The translations under genes were made by a program, and so were the position numbers. The notes under the pieces are model-generated. The model was not told where the DNA came from. It did no database searches and worked only from the letters and a program-made list of their open reading frames with translations. Positions 55,669 to 64,000 of a stretch of DNA of 64,000 nt are shown here, one piece after another. This stretch comes from Chania multitudinisentens RB-25 (GTDB taxonomy: Bacteria; Pseudomonadota; Gammaproteobacteria; Enterobacterales; Enterobacteriaceae), in contig NZ_CP007044.2 of NCBI RefSeq assembly GCF_000520015.2, positions 1,364,001-1,428,000 on the forward strand. The letters are read 5' to 3'. Every line of letters starts with the position of its first letter. Position 1 is the stretch's first letter.

Positions 55669-56499
55669 TTAACGCACCCCACCATATTCAAGGCTGATCT
55701 CTTTTGCCGCGTGTATCACCAGGGCTCCAAGTTCTGTTACACGATCGTCAGTAATACGTGAAACCGGGCCGGAGATAGAGATAGCCGCAAAAGCCTCGCG
55801 GTGTTCGTCAAAAATACAGGCCGCCACGCAGCGCAGGCCGAGCGCATGTTCTTCATCATCAAACGAAAACCCCTGCTTGCGGATCAGCGCCAACCCCTCT
55901 TTCAGGTTATGCGGTGTCAGGGTATGTGCGGTATAGGTGTGCATGCCTTTTTTATGCAGCAGCTTGGTAACCTGAGCGTCTGACAGCGTGGCCAGGAAGG
56001 CTTTGCCTGCGCCAGAGGCATGCATCGGTAATTTACCGCCGATCGGGGCTGACATACGCATCAGTGCGGTGCATTGCACCTGATCGATAATCACGGCCTG
56101 ATATTCGCTGGTATCCAGTACCGCCAGATTAACCGTTTCGCCCGATTCCTCCATCAGGCGGCGCAGCGTTGGGTGCACCATCGCCAGCAGGTTGCGGCTT
56201 TGCAGGAAACTGCTGCCGACCACAAAAGCATGTGCGCCGATGGTCCATAGGCCCAGATCGCCCACTTGGCGCACGAACCCTTGTTGTTGCATGGTGGTGA
56301 GCAGGCGATGGGTAGTGGAATTAGGTAATCCAGCCTGTTGGGCCAGATCGGTGAGCGCCACATTCCCCTGTGCTTCGGCAATATATTCCAGTAGCTTCAG
56401 GCCGCGAGTCAGTGACTGAACCTGGCCAGTGGCGGCACTGGTGGCGGGTGCTGCGGCGCGCGGTTTCTTGCCGCGTTTGGCGGGTACGGGTGTGGCCAT
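55669..56499 (-). CDS. iclR: IclR, repressor of the glyoxylate bypass
   Basis: A 276-residue IclR-family repressor of aceBAK. The N-terminal winged helix-turn-helix covers about residues 28-90 (LTDLAQQAGLPNSTTHRLLTTMQQQGF), and the effector domain about 105-270 contains MSAPIGGKLPMHASGAGKAFLA and DDEEHALGLRCVAACIFDE. In E. coli the effector domain binds glyoxylate and pyruvate with opposite effects. A basic, Ala-rich N-terminal tail precedes the HTH. It is divergent from metH, with an IclR-box-like sequence just upstream of its own start that implies autoregulation. Confidence 0.96.
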   Translation of the reverse strand: MATPVPAKRGKKPRAAAPATSAATGQVQSLTRGLKLLEYIAEAQGNVALTDLAQQAGLPNSTTHRLLTTMQQQGFVRQVGDLGLWTIGAHAFVVGSSFLQSRNLLAMVHPTLRRLMEESGETVNLAVLDTSEYQAVIIDQVQCTALMRMSAPIGGKLPMHASGAGKAFLATLSDAQVTKLLHKKGMHTYTAHTLTPHNLKEGLALIRKQGFSFDDEEHALGLRCVAACIFDEHREAFAAISISGPVSRITDDRVTELGALVIHAAKEISLEYGGVR

Positions 56500-56523
56500 G
56501 GCTCACCTCTATTTTCCGTATGG

Positions 56524-56545
56524 TGGAATTCATTTTCGTTTTTTG
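56524..56545. promoter_or_regulatory. IclR operator at iclR
   Basis: TGGAATTCATTTTCGTTTTT (from 56524) resembles the aceB box TGGAAATCGTTTTTGATTTT in the same strand orientation. It lies 24 bp upstream of the iclR ATG, where E. coli iclR is autoregulated. Confidence 0.6.
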
Positions 56546-56620
56546 AGTATGAATTGCAAGGGGCATCTTTACTCATCGGATCTGTTGGCTAAGCAACCGG
56601 TGCTCGAATTATTTAGAGTA

Positions 56621-56633
56621 TGAAAAACTCTCA
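56621..56633 (+). promoter_or_regulatory. Candidate MetR site upstream of metH
   Basis: TGAAAAACTCTCA matches the MetR pattern TGAAnnnnnTTCA at seven of eight fixed positions, 108 bp before metH, with a possible extended -10 TGCTAGGAT near 56667-56675. MetR activates metH in E. coli. A single short motif match is weak evidence. Confidence 0.4.
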
Positions 56634-56740
56634 ATACCTGTTCACCCCCCTGCGGGCCTAACCTGTGCTAGGATGGCTCGTTTATTTGGGCGATGGCGAT
56701 TATCTATATCTGGCCGCTGGCAAGTCGGCGGAGATAAGGG

Positions 56741-59700
56741 GTGACAGTGACGAATCGAGTGGAACAACTGCGCCAGCAGTTAGCGCAGCGTATTTTAGTG
56801 TTGGACGGCGGTATGGGCACTATGATCCAGAGTTATCGGCTGGAGGAGCAGGATTACCGTGGGGAACGTTTTGCTGATTGGCAAAGCGATCTGAAAGGCA
56901 ACAACGATTTGCTGGTGCTGACCAAGCCAGAGGTGATCACGGCGATTCATCATGGCTATTTGGAGGCCGGCGCCGATATTCTGGAAACCAACACCTTCAA
57001 TGCCACCTCGATTGCCATGGCCGACTACCAGATGGCGTCGCTGTCTGCCGAGATTAACCATCAGGCCGCGTTGCTGGCTCGCGCCTGTGCCGATGAATGG
57101 ACTGCACGTACCCCGCAAAAACCGCGCTACGTCGCTGGGGTGCTGGGCCCAACCAATCGCACCGCGTCGATTTCACCCAATGTTAACGATCCGGCATTTC
57201 GTAATGTTTCTTTCGATCAGCTGGTGGAAGCCTACCGCGAATCGACCCGCGCGCTGGTGGCAGGCGGTGTCGATCTGATTATGATCGAAACCATTTTCGA
57301 TACCCTGAATGCCAAAGCCGCAGCCTTTGCGGTAGAAACCGAATTTGAAGCCTTGGGTGTGACGTTGCCGATCATGATTTCCGGCACCATTACCGATGCT
57401 TCTGGCCGCACCCTGTCCGGCCAAACCACCGAAGCCTTCTACAATTCGCTGCGCCACGTTAAGCCACTGACCTTCGGCCTGAACTGTGCGCTTGGCCCGG
57501 ATGAACTGCGCCAATATGTGGCGGAACTGGCGCGCATTTCTGAAAGTTATGTCACTGCGCACCCTAATGCCGGTTTACCGAACGCTTTTGGTGAATACGA
57601 TCTGGATGCTGAAGCAATGGCAGAACAGGTCGGCGAATGGGCGCATGCGGGTTTCCTGAATATCATCGGCGGTTGCTGCGGCACCACGCCAGCCCATATC
57701 GCCGCGATGGCGCAGGCGGTAGAGGGCGTGCCGCCCCGCAAGCTGCCAGAGCTGCCGGTGGCTTGCCGTTTATCCGGCCTGGAACCGCTGAATATTGATG
57801 TTACATCGCTGTTCGTCAACGTGGGCGAACGCACCAACGTTACCGGCTCGGCTCGTTTCAAACGCTTGATCAAAGAAGAAAAATACAGCGAAGCGCTGGC
57901 TGTGGCGCGCCAGCAGGTGGAAAGCGGTGCACAAATCATCGACATCAACATGGATGAGGGGATGCTCGACGCCGAAGCGGCGATGGTGCGCTTCCTTAAC
58001 CTGATCGCCGGTGAGCCGGATATTGCCCGTGTGCCGATTATGATCGACTCCTCCAAATGGAGCGTGATCGAAAAAGGGCTGAAATGCATTCAGGGCAAGG
58101 GCATCGTTAACTCGATCTCAATGAAAGAAGGTGAAGAAGCCTTTATTCACCATGCCAAACTGGTGCGCCGCTACGGTGCCGCAGTGGTGGTGATGGCGTT
58201 TGATGAAGTGGGTCAGGCCGATACCCGCGAGCGCAAGTTCGAGATTTGCCGCCGTGCTTATCAGATTCTCACTGAACGCGTCGGCTTCCCGCCGGAAGAC
58301 ATCATTTTTGACCCGAATATTTTCGCTGTTGCTACCGGGATCGAGGAGCATAACAACTACGCCGTTGACTTTATCGAAGCCTGCGGTGATATCAAAACCC
58401 ATCTGCCGCACGCGATGATCTCCGGTGGTGTCTCCAACGTCTCGTTCTCGTTCCGTGGTAACGAACCGGTGCGTGAAGCGATTCACGCGGTATTCCTGTA
58501 TCACGCCATCCGTAACGGTATGGATATGGGGATCGTCAACGCTGGGCAACTGGCGATTTACGACGATCTGAGCACCGAGCTGCGCGATGCGGTGGAGGAT
58601 GTGGTGCTCAACCGCCGCCCGGACGGCACCGAACGCTTGCTGGAACTGGCAGAAAAATACCGTGGCAACAAAGAAGGTGAAGTGGCGGTACAGCAGGCTG
58701 AATGGCGCGGCTGGCCGGTGGCAAAACGCCTGGAATACTCACTGGTTAAAGGCATCACTGAGTTTATTGAACTCGACACCGAAGAGGCGCGCCAGCAAGC
58801 CGAGCGCCCGATCGAAGTGATCGAGGGGCCGTTGATGGCTGGAATGAACGTGGTGGGCGATTTGTTCGGCGAAGGGAAAATGTTCCTGCCGCAGGTGGTG
58901 AAATCTGCCCGCGTGATGAAGCAGGCGGTGGCTTATCTCGAACCCTATATTGAAGCCAGCAAACAGAAAGGCAGCACGGCGGGCAAGATCCTGCTGGCGA
59001 CGGTGAAGGGCGATGTGCATGACATTGGCAAGAATATCGTTGGCGTAGTGCTGCAATGTAATAACTACGAAATTATCGATCTGGGCGTGATGGTGCCGAC
59101 GGACAAAATCCTCAAGACCGCACGCGAACAGAAGGTGGATATTATCGGCCTGTCGGGCCTGATCACCCCGTCGCTGGACGAGATGGTGAACGTAGCGAAA
59201 GAGATGGAGCGTCAGGGCTTTACCCTGCCGTTGCTGATCGGCGGTGCGACTACCTCTAAGGCGCACACCGCAGTGAAAATCGAACAGAACTACAGCGGGC
59301 CGACCACTTACGTGCAAAACGCCTCGCGTACCGTTGGTGTGGTATCGGCGCTGCTGTCGGATAGCCAACGTGACGAGTTTGTTGTCCGCACACGCAAAGA
59401 ATACGAAACCGTGCGTATCCAGCACGGGCGCAAAAAACCGCGCACGCCGCCGGTCAGTTTGCAACAGGCGCGGGATAACGCCATGGTGCTGGATTGGGCA
59501 AACTACCAGCCACCGGTGCCGAACCAACTGGGGGTATTCCCGGTCACTGCGAGCATCAACCAACTGCGCCACTATATCGACTGGACGCCGTTCTTTATGA
59601 CCTGGTCGCTGGCGGGCAAATATCCGCGCATTCTGGAAGATGAGGTGGTGGGGGAAGAAGCCAAACGCCTGTTCCACGATGCCAATCAGATGCTGGATCA

Positions 59701-60430
59701 ACTGGCAGCCAGCGGCAGCCTCAACCCACGCGGCGTCTACGGCCTGTTCCCGGCTAACCGAGTCGGTGACGATGTTGAAGTTTACCGCGATGAAAACCGT
59801 GACGAATTGCTGGTGGTCAGCCGCCACCTGCGCCAGCAGACCGAAAAAACCGACTTCCCGAACTACTGTCTGGCGGATTTTGTGGCGCCGAAAAGCAGCG
59901 GTAAAGCGGATTATTTTGGCGCGTTTGCCGTCACTGGCGGTTTGGAAGAGGATGCGCTGGCGGAGGCCTATGATGCCAAGCACGATGATTACAACAAAAT
60001 CATGGTGAAGGCGTTGTCGGATCGCTTAGCGGAAGCCTTTGCCGAATATCTGCATGAGCAGGTGCGTAAGCTGCACTGGGGCTATGCAGCGGATGAAAAT
60101 CTGAGTAACGAAGAACTGATCCGGGAAAACTATCAGGGTATCCGCCCGGCACCCGGCTATCCAGCCTGCCCGGAGCATACCGAAAAAGCCGAGATCTGGC
60201 AGTTGCTGGAGGTTCACCGCCATACCGGCATGGAATTGACCGAATCTTTTGCCATGTGGCCAGGGGCAGCGGTTTCCGGTTGGTATTTCAGCCACCCAGA
60301 GAGCAAATATTTTGCCGTGGCGCAAATTCAGCGCGATCAGGTGGAGGATTACGCGGTGCGCAAAGGGATGAGTGTTAGCGAGGTTGAACGCTGGTTGGCC
60401 CCGAATCTGGGGTACGACGCGGATAATTGA
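56741..60430 (+). CDS. metH: MetH, cobalamin-dependent methionine synthase
   Basis: A 1229-residue modular enzyme that methylates homocysteine with methyl-tetrahydrofolate through cobalamin. Modules in order: homocysteine domain (about 1-350) with zinc ligands in GLNCALG near 249 and GGCCGTTP near 312; folate domain (about 355-645); cobalamin cap and B12 domains (about 650-895) with DVHDIGKN, whose His near residue 760 coordinates cobalt; and the reactivation domain that binds SAM (about 900-1229). GTG at 56741 behind GGAGATAAG is used; a GTG two codons on (56747), preceded by AAGGGG, would give exactly the E. coli length of 1227. Divergent from iclR. Confidence 0.96.
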   Translation: MTVTNRVEQLRQQLAQRILVLDGGMGTMIQSYRLEEQDYRGERFADWQSDLKGNNDLLVLTKPEVITAIHHGYLEAGADILETNTFNATSIAMADYQMASLSAEINHQAALLARACADEWTARTPQKPRYVAGVLGPTNRTASISPNVNDPAFRNVSFDQLVEAYRESTRALVAGGVDLIMIETIFDTLNAKAAAFAVETEFEALGVTLPIMISGTITDASGRTLSGQTTEAFYNSLRHVKPLTFGLNCALGPDELRQYVAELARISESYVTAHPNAGLPNAFGEYDLDAEAMAEQVGEWAHAGFLNIIGGCCGTTPAHIAAMAQAVEGVPPRKLPELPVACRLSGLEPLNIDVTSLFVNVGERTNVTGSARFKRLIKEEKYSEALAVARQQVESGAQIIDINMDEGMLDAEAAMVRFLNLIAGEPDIARVPIMIDSSKWSVIEKGLKCIQGKGIVNSISMKEGEEAFIHHAKLVRRYGAAVVVMAFDEVGQADTRERKFEICRRAYQILTERVGFPPEDIIFDPNIFAVATGIEEHNNYAVDFIEACGDIKTHLPHAMISGGVSNVSFSFRGNEPVREAIHAVFLYHAIRNGMDMGIVNAGQLAIYDDLSTELRDAVEDVVLNRRPDGTERLLELAEKYRGNKEGEVAVQQAEWRGWPVAKRLEYSLVKGITEFIELDTEEARQQAERPIEVIEGPLMAGMNVVGDLFGEGKMFLPQVVKSARVMKQAVAYLEPYIEASKQKGSTAGKILLATVKGDVHDIGKNIVGVVLQCNNYEIIDLGVMVPTDKILKTAREQKVDIIGLSGLITPSLDEMVNVAKEMERQGFTLPLLIGGATTSKAHTAVKIEQNYSGPTTYVQNASRTVGVVSALLSDSQRDEFVVRTRKEYETVRIQHGRKKPRTPPVSLQQARDNAMVLDWANYQPPVPNQLGVFPVTASINQLRHYIDWTPFFMTWSLAGKYPRILEDEVVGEEAKRLFHDANQMLDQLAASGSLNPRGVYGLFPANRVGDDVEVYRDENRDELLVVSRHLRQQTEKTDFPNYCLADFVAPKSSGKADYFGAFAVTGGLEEDALAEAYDAKHDDYNKIMVKALSDRLAEAFAEYLHEQVRKLHWGYAADENLSNEELIRENYQGIRPAPGYPACPEHTEKAEIWQLLEVHRHTGMELTESFAMWPGAAVSGWYFSHPESKYFAVAQIQRDQVEDYAVRKGMSVSEVERWLAPNLGYDADN

Positions 60431-60582
60431 TCTCCCTGTGGTCTTGTGCCGTACAGGGATAGACAAACGTTGCGAGCGCATGGATGCGCAAGAGCGGCCA
60501 ACTTGAAATCCATAGGGTAGATGAACTGCAAAAGCTGAAAACTTTGGTGCTGGAGTAAGTCTGATTTAAGGGAATACCTACC

Positions 60583-61149
60583 GTGTCTATTGTTGAACTA
60601 TTAAGGCTGCATCCGGTGATTGCAGCGGTAAAAGATCATGAAAGCCTACAGATTGCGGTGAAGTCGGATTGCCAGATTATCTCTGTGCTGTACGGCAATA
60701 TCTGCAATATTGGCCGCATCGTGCAGCAGATTAAAGAGGCTGGTAAGTATGCTTTCGTGCATGTTGACTTGCTGGAGGGCAGTTCCAACAAAGAAATCGT
60801 GATCAATTTCCTGAAAATTGTTACGGCTGCTGATGGCATTATCAGCACCAAAGCGGCGATGGTGAAAGCCGCGCGGCAGCACGGTTTTTACGCTATTCAT
60901 CGGTTGTTTATCATGGACTCCATTTCCTTTCACAATATTGATAAACAAGTTGCGCAATCAACGCCGGACTGCATCGAAATCCTGCCGGGGTGTATGCCTA
61001 AAGTGCTGGGCTGGGTGGCAGAGAAAATCGATTTGCCGATTATCGCCGGTGGGCTGGTGTGCGACGAAGACGATGCGCAAACTGCGCTGCGCGCTGGAGC
61101 GATTGCGGTTGCGACGACTAATCATGATGTGTGGAAATTGAAGCTGTAA
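60583..61149 (+). CDS. GlpP-family antiterminator-like protein
   Basis: A 188-residue TIM-barrel-like protein of the GlpP family, named for the Bacillus glycerol-3-phosphate-responsive antiterminator. Typical segments are QIISVLYGNICNIGRIVQQIKEAGKYAFVHVDLLEG (about 30-65), ADGIISTKAAMVKAARQHG, DCIEILPGCMPKV and the phosphate-binding-like PIIAGGLVCDEDDAQTALRAGAIAVATTN. Enterobacterial members (for example YgcP) are uncharacterised. Start codon is GTG at 60583 behind AAGGGA. It is convergent with an FGGY kinase gene whose product could make the phosphorylated ligand; that link is inference. Confidence 0.88.
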   Translation: MSIVELLRLHPVIAAVKDHESLQIAVKSDCQIISVLYGNICNIGRIVQQIKEAGKYAFVHVDLLEGSSNKEIVINFLKIVTAADGIISTKAAMVKAARQHGFYAIHRLFIMDSISFHNIDKQVAQSTPDCIEILPGCMPKVLGWVAEKIDLPIIAGGLVCDEDDAQTALRAGAIAVATTNHDVWKLKL

Positions 61150-61504
61150 TGGAAGATAAGGCTTAAAACTAATCTATCCTTTCTCTTTTTGGGGCTGTCC
61201 CGGCAAGGTGGACACAGATGTTAACGCCACTGAAGGCGCCGAACGCAGACGCAGCGCATAGGCGAAACCGCCATGGACGCCTGTCGTAGCCGGCCGTGAT
61301 GCGCTGTGGCGCAGTGAGGGTAACCGCATAGCGGTCGCCTGATATGGCAAGGGCCGGGGTGCAGGGGGCTGGCTCTTGAGCCCCCTGCTCGGGCGCATTA
61401 TATGTGCTTGCAGATGAAGGCAGTATCTTTAGCGCACGAAATGAATACTCATCCCAATCGGTGAACAAAAAACAGCTCGTAAAGAGAGACGCAATACAGG
61501 GCCT
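61150..61504. other. Structured GC-rich interval between convergent genes
   Basis: 355 bp without a credible gene. From about 61195 to 61400 it is GC-rich and full of perfect short hairpins: GGCG-AAA-CCGCC near 61260, TGCGC-TGTG-GCGCA near 61302, ACCGC-ATA-GCGGT (61323-61335) and GCAGGGGGCT / AGCCCCCTGC (61361-61388). No T-run follows the last stem on either strand. Both strands can be read as short Arg/Ala/Pro-rich frames that look non-coding. It may be an extragenic repeat or the remnant of an integrated element. Confidence 0.5.
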
Positions 61505-62953
61505 CTAATCCACCAATGGGCTGAGTGCCTGTAACAACGGATCAAGGTGCTTGTTCACCTGCTGGTAAACCTGCTGATTCAGTTGATTGTAGAACCGGTG
61601 GTTGTTGATATCCGGTACAAAACTGTCGCCCATCCGCACCAGTTTCTGCGCCGCCTGCTCGTAATCGTTGAACACCCCCACTGCCATTCCGGCGTTGATG
61701 GCGCAGCCGACCGCAGCGGAACCTTTCATGATGTTGCGGCAGGTTGGGATGCCAAACACATCAGCGAAAATCTGCATAAACAGATCGCTATTGGCCCCGC
61801 CGCCGGAAATAATCAGGCTCTTGAACGGCGTGGCCAGCTCTTGCGCCATCTTATCCATATGATTTTTCATGGTGAAAGCGATGCCTTCCAGCACTGAGCG
61901 GTACATGTGTGCCCGCGTATGGCGGCCATCAAAACCGATCATGGCACCTTTGCGGAATTCGGCTTCGGAAGGCGGCGCCCAGTCGTGTACGGTGATGAGC
62001 CCTTCACAACCGGCTGGTACACATTCAGCTTCCTGATTGAGTAATTCTTCGATACTGACCCCGGCATCATGGGCTTCTGAAAGAGCTGCTGCGCCAAACT
62101 GATCGCGGAACCAACTGATGGTCCACATGCCGCGCCGCACGCCCATGCATTCATACAGATAACGACCAGGGATCGACGCCTGGAACGGCCAGAAGTTTTG
62201 CGCATCCTTAACGTTGGCATGGCCGTGTACCATGGCACCGATGTAAGTACCGAGGGAAATGAGCGCCACGCCTTCATCAAGGGAACCAGCACCCAAAGCT
62301 TCCACCGCTTTATCATGTGCCGTGGCGACCACGGGAATACCGGCTGGTACGCCAAGCTGTTGCGCCACCTGCTGGGTGATGTGGCCAAGAATCTCACCCG
62401 GTTTCACCACTTCCAGCACCATCTCGCGCGTCAGATTACAGCTTTGCCAGGCGGCGGGATCGGTGCTCCAATCCAGAGTGTCATTGTCCATCGGCCACCA
62501 GCCGATATAGTTGGCGCAGGTATCTTTAAATTCGCCGGTCAGGCGATGGGTAATATAACCGGAAGTCGTGGTGACGTACTTCACCCCTGCATAGGCATCA
62601 ATATATTCATAGGGCTTATTCAAACGCTTATCCATCCAGTTAATCACCGGATAAGCCAACTCGCCGTTGGCCTTCAGCAAGACGCGGCAGCAACGCACGA
62701 TGCACAGCCCCATGGCCAGAATATCCTGTGGCCTGCCGCCGCGCTCCCCCAAACGCTGCATGGCTCGGCGGAATGCCACCTTGAGCGAATCCCATAAATC
62801 ATCATCCGGGTGCTCCGCCAGCAGCGGTGCGGGGATATCCATCTTGCGGAGTTGCTGTTTTCCCTCACAAATCGCATTACCGTCCAGATCAAAGATAACC
62901 ACTTTCGCGCTTTGGGTGCCGACATCGACACCCATCAGGTATTTGCTTTTCAT
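61505..62953 (-). CDS. FGGY-family carbohydrate kinase
   Basis: A 482-residue sugar or polyol kinase of the FGGY (glycerokinase/xylulokinase) fold. The N-terminal phosphate loop is GVDVGTQSAKVVIFD, the second phosphate motif is ISLGTYIGAM near residue 235, the adenosine motif is ISGGGANSDLFMQIFADVFG near residue 385, and the FGGY signature 2-like GIAFTMKNHMDKM is near 358. The substrate is not predictable from motifs alone. The ATG at 62953 follows GAGGAAGGG; a TTG five codons upstream is rejected. It lies 24 bp downstream of an MFS transporter gene in the same direction, so imported substrate is probably phosphorylated by this kinase. Confidence 0.92.
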   Translation of the reverse strand: MKSKYLMGVDVGTQSAKVVIFDLDGNAICEGKQQLRKMDIPAPLLAEHPDDDLWDSLKVAFRRAMQRLGERGGRPQDILAMGLCIVRCCRVLLKANGELAYPVINWMDKRLNKPYEYIDAYAGVKYVTTTSGYITHRLTGEFKDTCANYIGWWPMDNDTLDWSTDPAAWQSCNLTREMVLEVVKPGEILGHITQQVAQQLGVPAGIPVVATAHDKAVEALGAGSLDEGVALISLGTYIGAMVHGHANVKDAQNFWPFQASIPGRYLYECMGVRRGMWTISWFRDQFGAAALSEAHDAGVSIEELLNQEAECVPAGCEGLITVHDWAPPSEAEFRKGAMIGFDGRHTRAHMYRSVLEGIAFTMKNHMDKMAQELATPFKSLIISGGGANSDLFMQIFADVFGIPTCRNIMKGSAAVGCAINAGMAVGVFNDYEQAAQKLVRMGDSFVPDINNHRFYNQLNQQVYQQVNKHLDPLLQALSPLVD

Positions 62954-62977
62954 GTCGCCCTTCCTCAAGGAGATTAG

Positions 62978-64000
62978 TTATTCGGTCACTGGCTGCCCGG
63001 TGGTGTTTTTAGCACTGGCGCGTTTGATATTGCTAAACAGCAGGAAGGTGAATACCACCACCAGGCAGGTGGCTCCCAGCCCCATTAACCACATGTTGCG
63101 ATAGGCATCGGCAGCGGGCAGTGTATCCTGCCAGTGACCGACCACCGGATAGACAAACACATCGGGCAGAAAACCGATCACTGAACAGATACCGACGGTG
63201 GTGCCCATGATGTATTTTGGCGTTCTGGCTTCACCGATACAGGCAAAGTACAACCCGCGTGAGGCGTAACAGGCAAAGGCCAGCAGCAGGATCAGGCCAA
63301 TACCGACAGCGACAGAGGTTGGATTCTGGTTGGTTATCAGCAGCAAGGCCAGGGTGGCAATGCTCACCAGGGCCAATAATTGAATTACCCGAGTTGGAGA
63401 TTTCAGGCGGGTATAAGTGGTGATCAATCCCCCCAGCGGGCCACACATGGCGCGGAAGATTTTGTTGATCACAATCCCCATGTAACTGGCGGCGACCAAC
63501 GTCATGCCATACATTTCGGTCAGGTAATTGGTGGAGTAACTGAGGATGGCGTAAATGGTATACACGCCGAAAATAATCATGCTGCAATACCAGGTGGTGC
63601 TGATTTTGAGCACCGAGATAATGTCGTTCAGGCTGAATGCCCGTGGTTTTTCTGCGGCGTCGGTTGTGGTCGTGAAGCCATCACTGACAAAAAACCAACA
63701 CAGAACACCCAGCAGAATATAGACGCCGCTGTAAATCAGGATCACGCTTTTCAGGCTATTGGGGTTTTCTGGCGCGAACAGCGAGAAAATCCACATGGTG
63801 AACACCGCCAGTGCCATCACGCCAACGCCGCGCAATCCTTCCATCCAACCCATGATTTTGCCTTGTTCCTCATGGTTGCCCAGCAGGGAAGCGGCCTTGA
63901 TCGACACTGACCAGAGCATCAGAATCGTGGTGATGGCAAAGGCGACCTGAATCAGGATCATCACCCAGAATGGAGGGTAAACCGCCATCAGCAACCCCAG
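62978..64000 (-). CDS. MFS transporter, C-terminal part
   Basis: The frame runs off the window end, so only the last 340 residues are visible; the N-terminal membrane segments are missing. At least eight hydrophobic segments can be counted, with the MFS-type cytoplasmic motif EEQGKIMGWMEGLRGVG early in the visible part and YASRGLYFACIGEARTPKYIMGTTVG late. Transcribed leftward into the FGGY kinase gene with a 24-bp gap. It resembles uptake carriers paired with kinases in E. coli (such as yqcE-ygcE), but the substrate is unknown. Confidence 0.9.
   Translation of the reverse strand: MGLLMAVYPPFWVMILIQVAFAITTILMLWSVSIKAASLLGNHEEQGKIMGWMEGLRGVGVMALAVFTMWIFSLFAPENPNSLKSVILIYSGVYILLGVLCWFFVSDGFTTTTDAAEKPRAFSLNDIISVLKISTTWYCSMIIFGVYTIYAILSYSTNYLTEMYGMTLVAASYMGIVINKIFRAMCGPLGGLITTYTRLKSPTRVIQLLALVSIATLALLLITNQNPTSVAVGIGLILLLAFACYASRGLYFACIGEARTPKYIMGTTVGICSVIGFLPDVFVYPVVGHWQDTLPAADAYRNMWLMGLGATCLVVVFTFLLFSNIKRASAKNTTGQPVTE

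Noticed and set aside
58739..59983. Long open frame (414 codons) on the minus strand inside metH
   Set aside because: It lies wholly antisense to the conserved B12 and SAM domains of metH; its composition (His/Arg/Gln-rich) is what a GC-rich gene gives in the complementary frame, and it has no family resemblance.
61169..61468. 99-codon minus-strand frame in the glpP-kinase gap
   Set aside because: Low-complexity composition, no ribosome binding site and heavy hairpin content; more likely a repeat or remnant than a gene. Reported as a structured region instead.

Overview
The window is chromosomal DNA of an Enterobacterales bacterium, most probably Serratia or a close relative in the Yersiniaceae. 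Three things support this: almost every protein is near-identical in length and motif content to its Escherichia coli counterpart, the order of the ribosomal-protein region is the enterobacterial one, and the 16S rRNA variable regions look Serratia/Yersinia-like. The species assignment is inference from memory. Nearly everything present is core housekeeping DNA. I see no prophage, insertion sequence, CRISPR array or defence island.

Layout. Positions 1-2534 are an accessory flank: the end of a LysE-type exporter, a PhzF-family enzyme and a periplasmic ankyrin-repeat protein. Positions 2535-11880 carry yheS, divergent from kefG-kefB-yheV, then slyD, slyX, fkpA and yheO-tusD-tusC-tusB (K+ efflux, protein folding, tRNA sulfur relay). 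Positions 11903-31372 hold the translation superlocus: the str operon (rpsL-rpsG-fusA-tuf), bfd-bfr, and the S10, spc and alpha operons. Recognisable promoters, feedback leaders and terminators separate these units. Positions 31591-41457 contain zntR, arfA, mscL, the leftward def-fmt-rsmB-trkA cluster, the rightward dprA-smg-yrdD-tsaC-aroE cluster, and yrdA.

Positions 41624-47279 are a complete rRNA operon (16S, tRNA-Ile GAU, tRNA-Ala UGC, 23S, 5S) with P1/P2 promoters, boxA antitermination signals, processing stems and a terminator. Positions 47403-60430 hold metA, the glyoxylate operon aceB-aceA-aceK, a leftward edd, iclR and metH. MetJ, IclR and GntR operators are visible. Positions 60583-64000 carry a GlpP-like antiterminator and a convergent, leftward FGGY-kinase/MFS-transporter pair that runs off the window end.

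How it fits together. The central 20 kb makes ribosomal proteins, elongation factors, SecY and RNA polymerase alpha under autogenous control. It is followed by genes for decoding and ribosome quality (tsaC, rsmB, fmt, def, arfA, tusBCD) and an rRNA operon. The ace/icl/edd/metH block handles acetate and gluconate carbon and methionine synthesis.

The most interesting observations are these. The rRNA operon's flanks match E. coli rrnD on the 5' side and rrnE on the 3' side, as expected from an inversion across the origin. The Entner-Doudoroff gene edd, with a double GntR operator, sits inside the ace-icl locus. The GlpP/kinase/transporter module has an unknown substrate. A highly structured GC-rich stretch lies at about 61190-61400. 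No convincing undescribed system was found.
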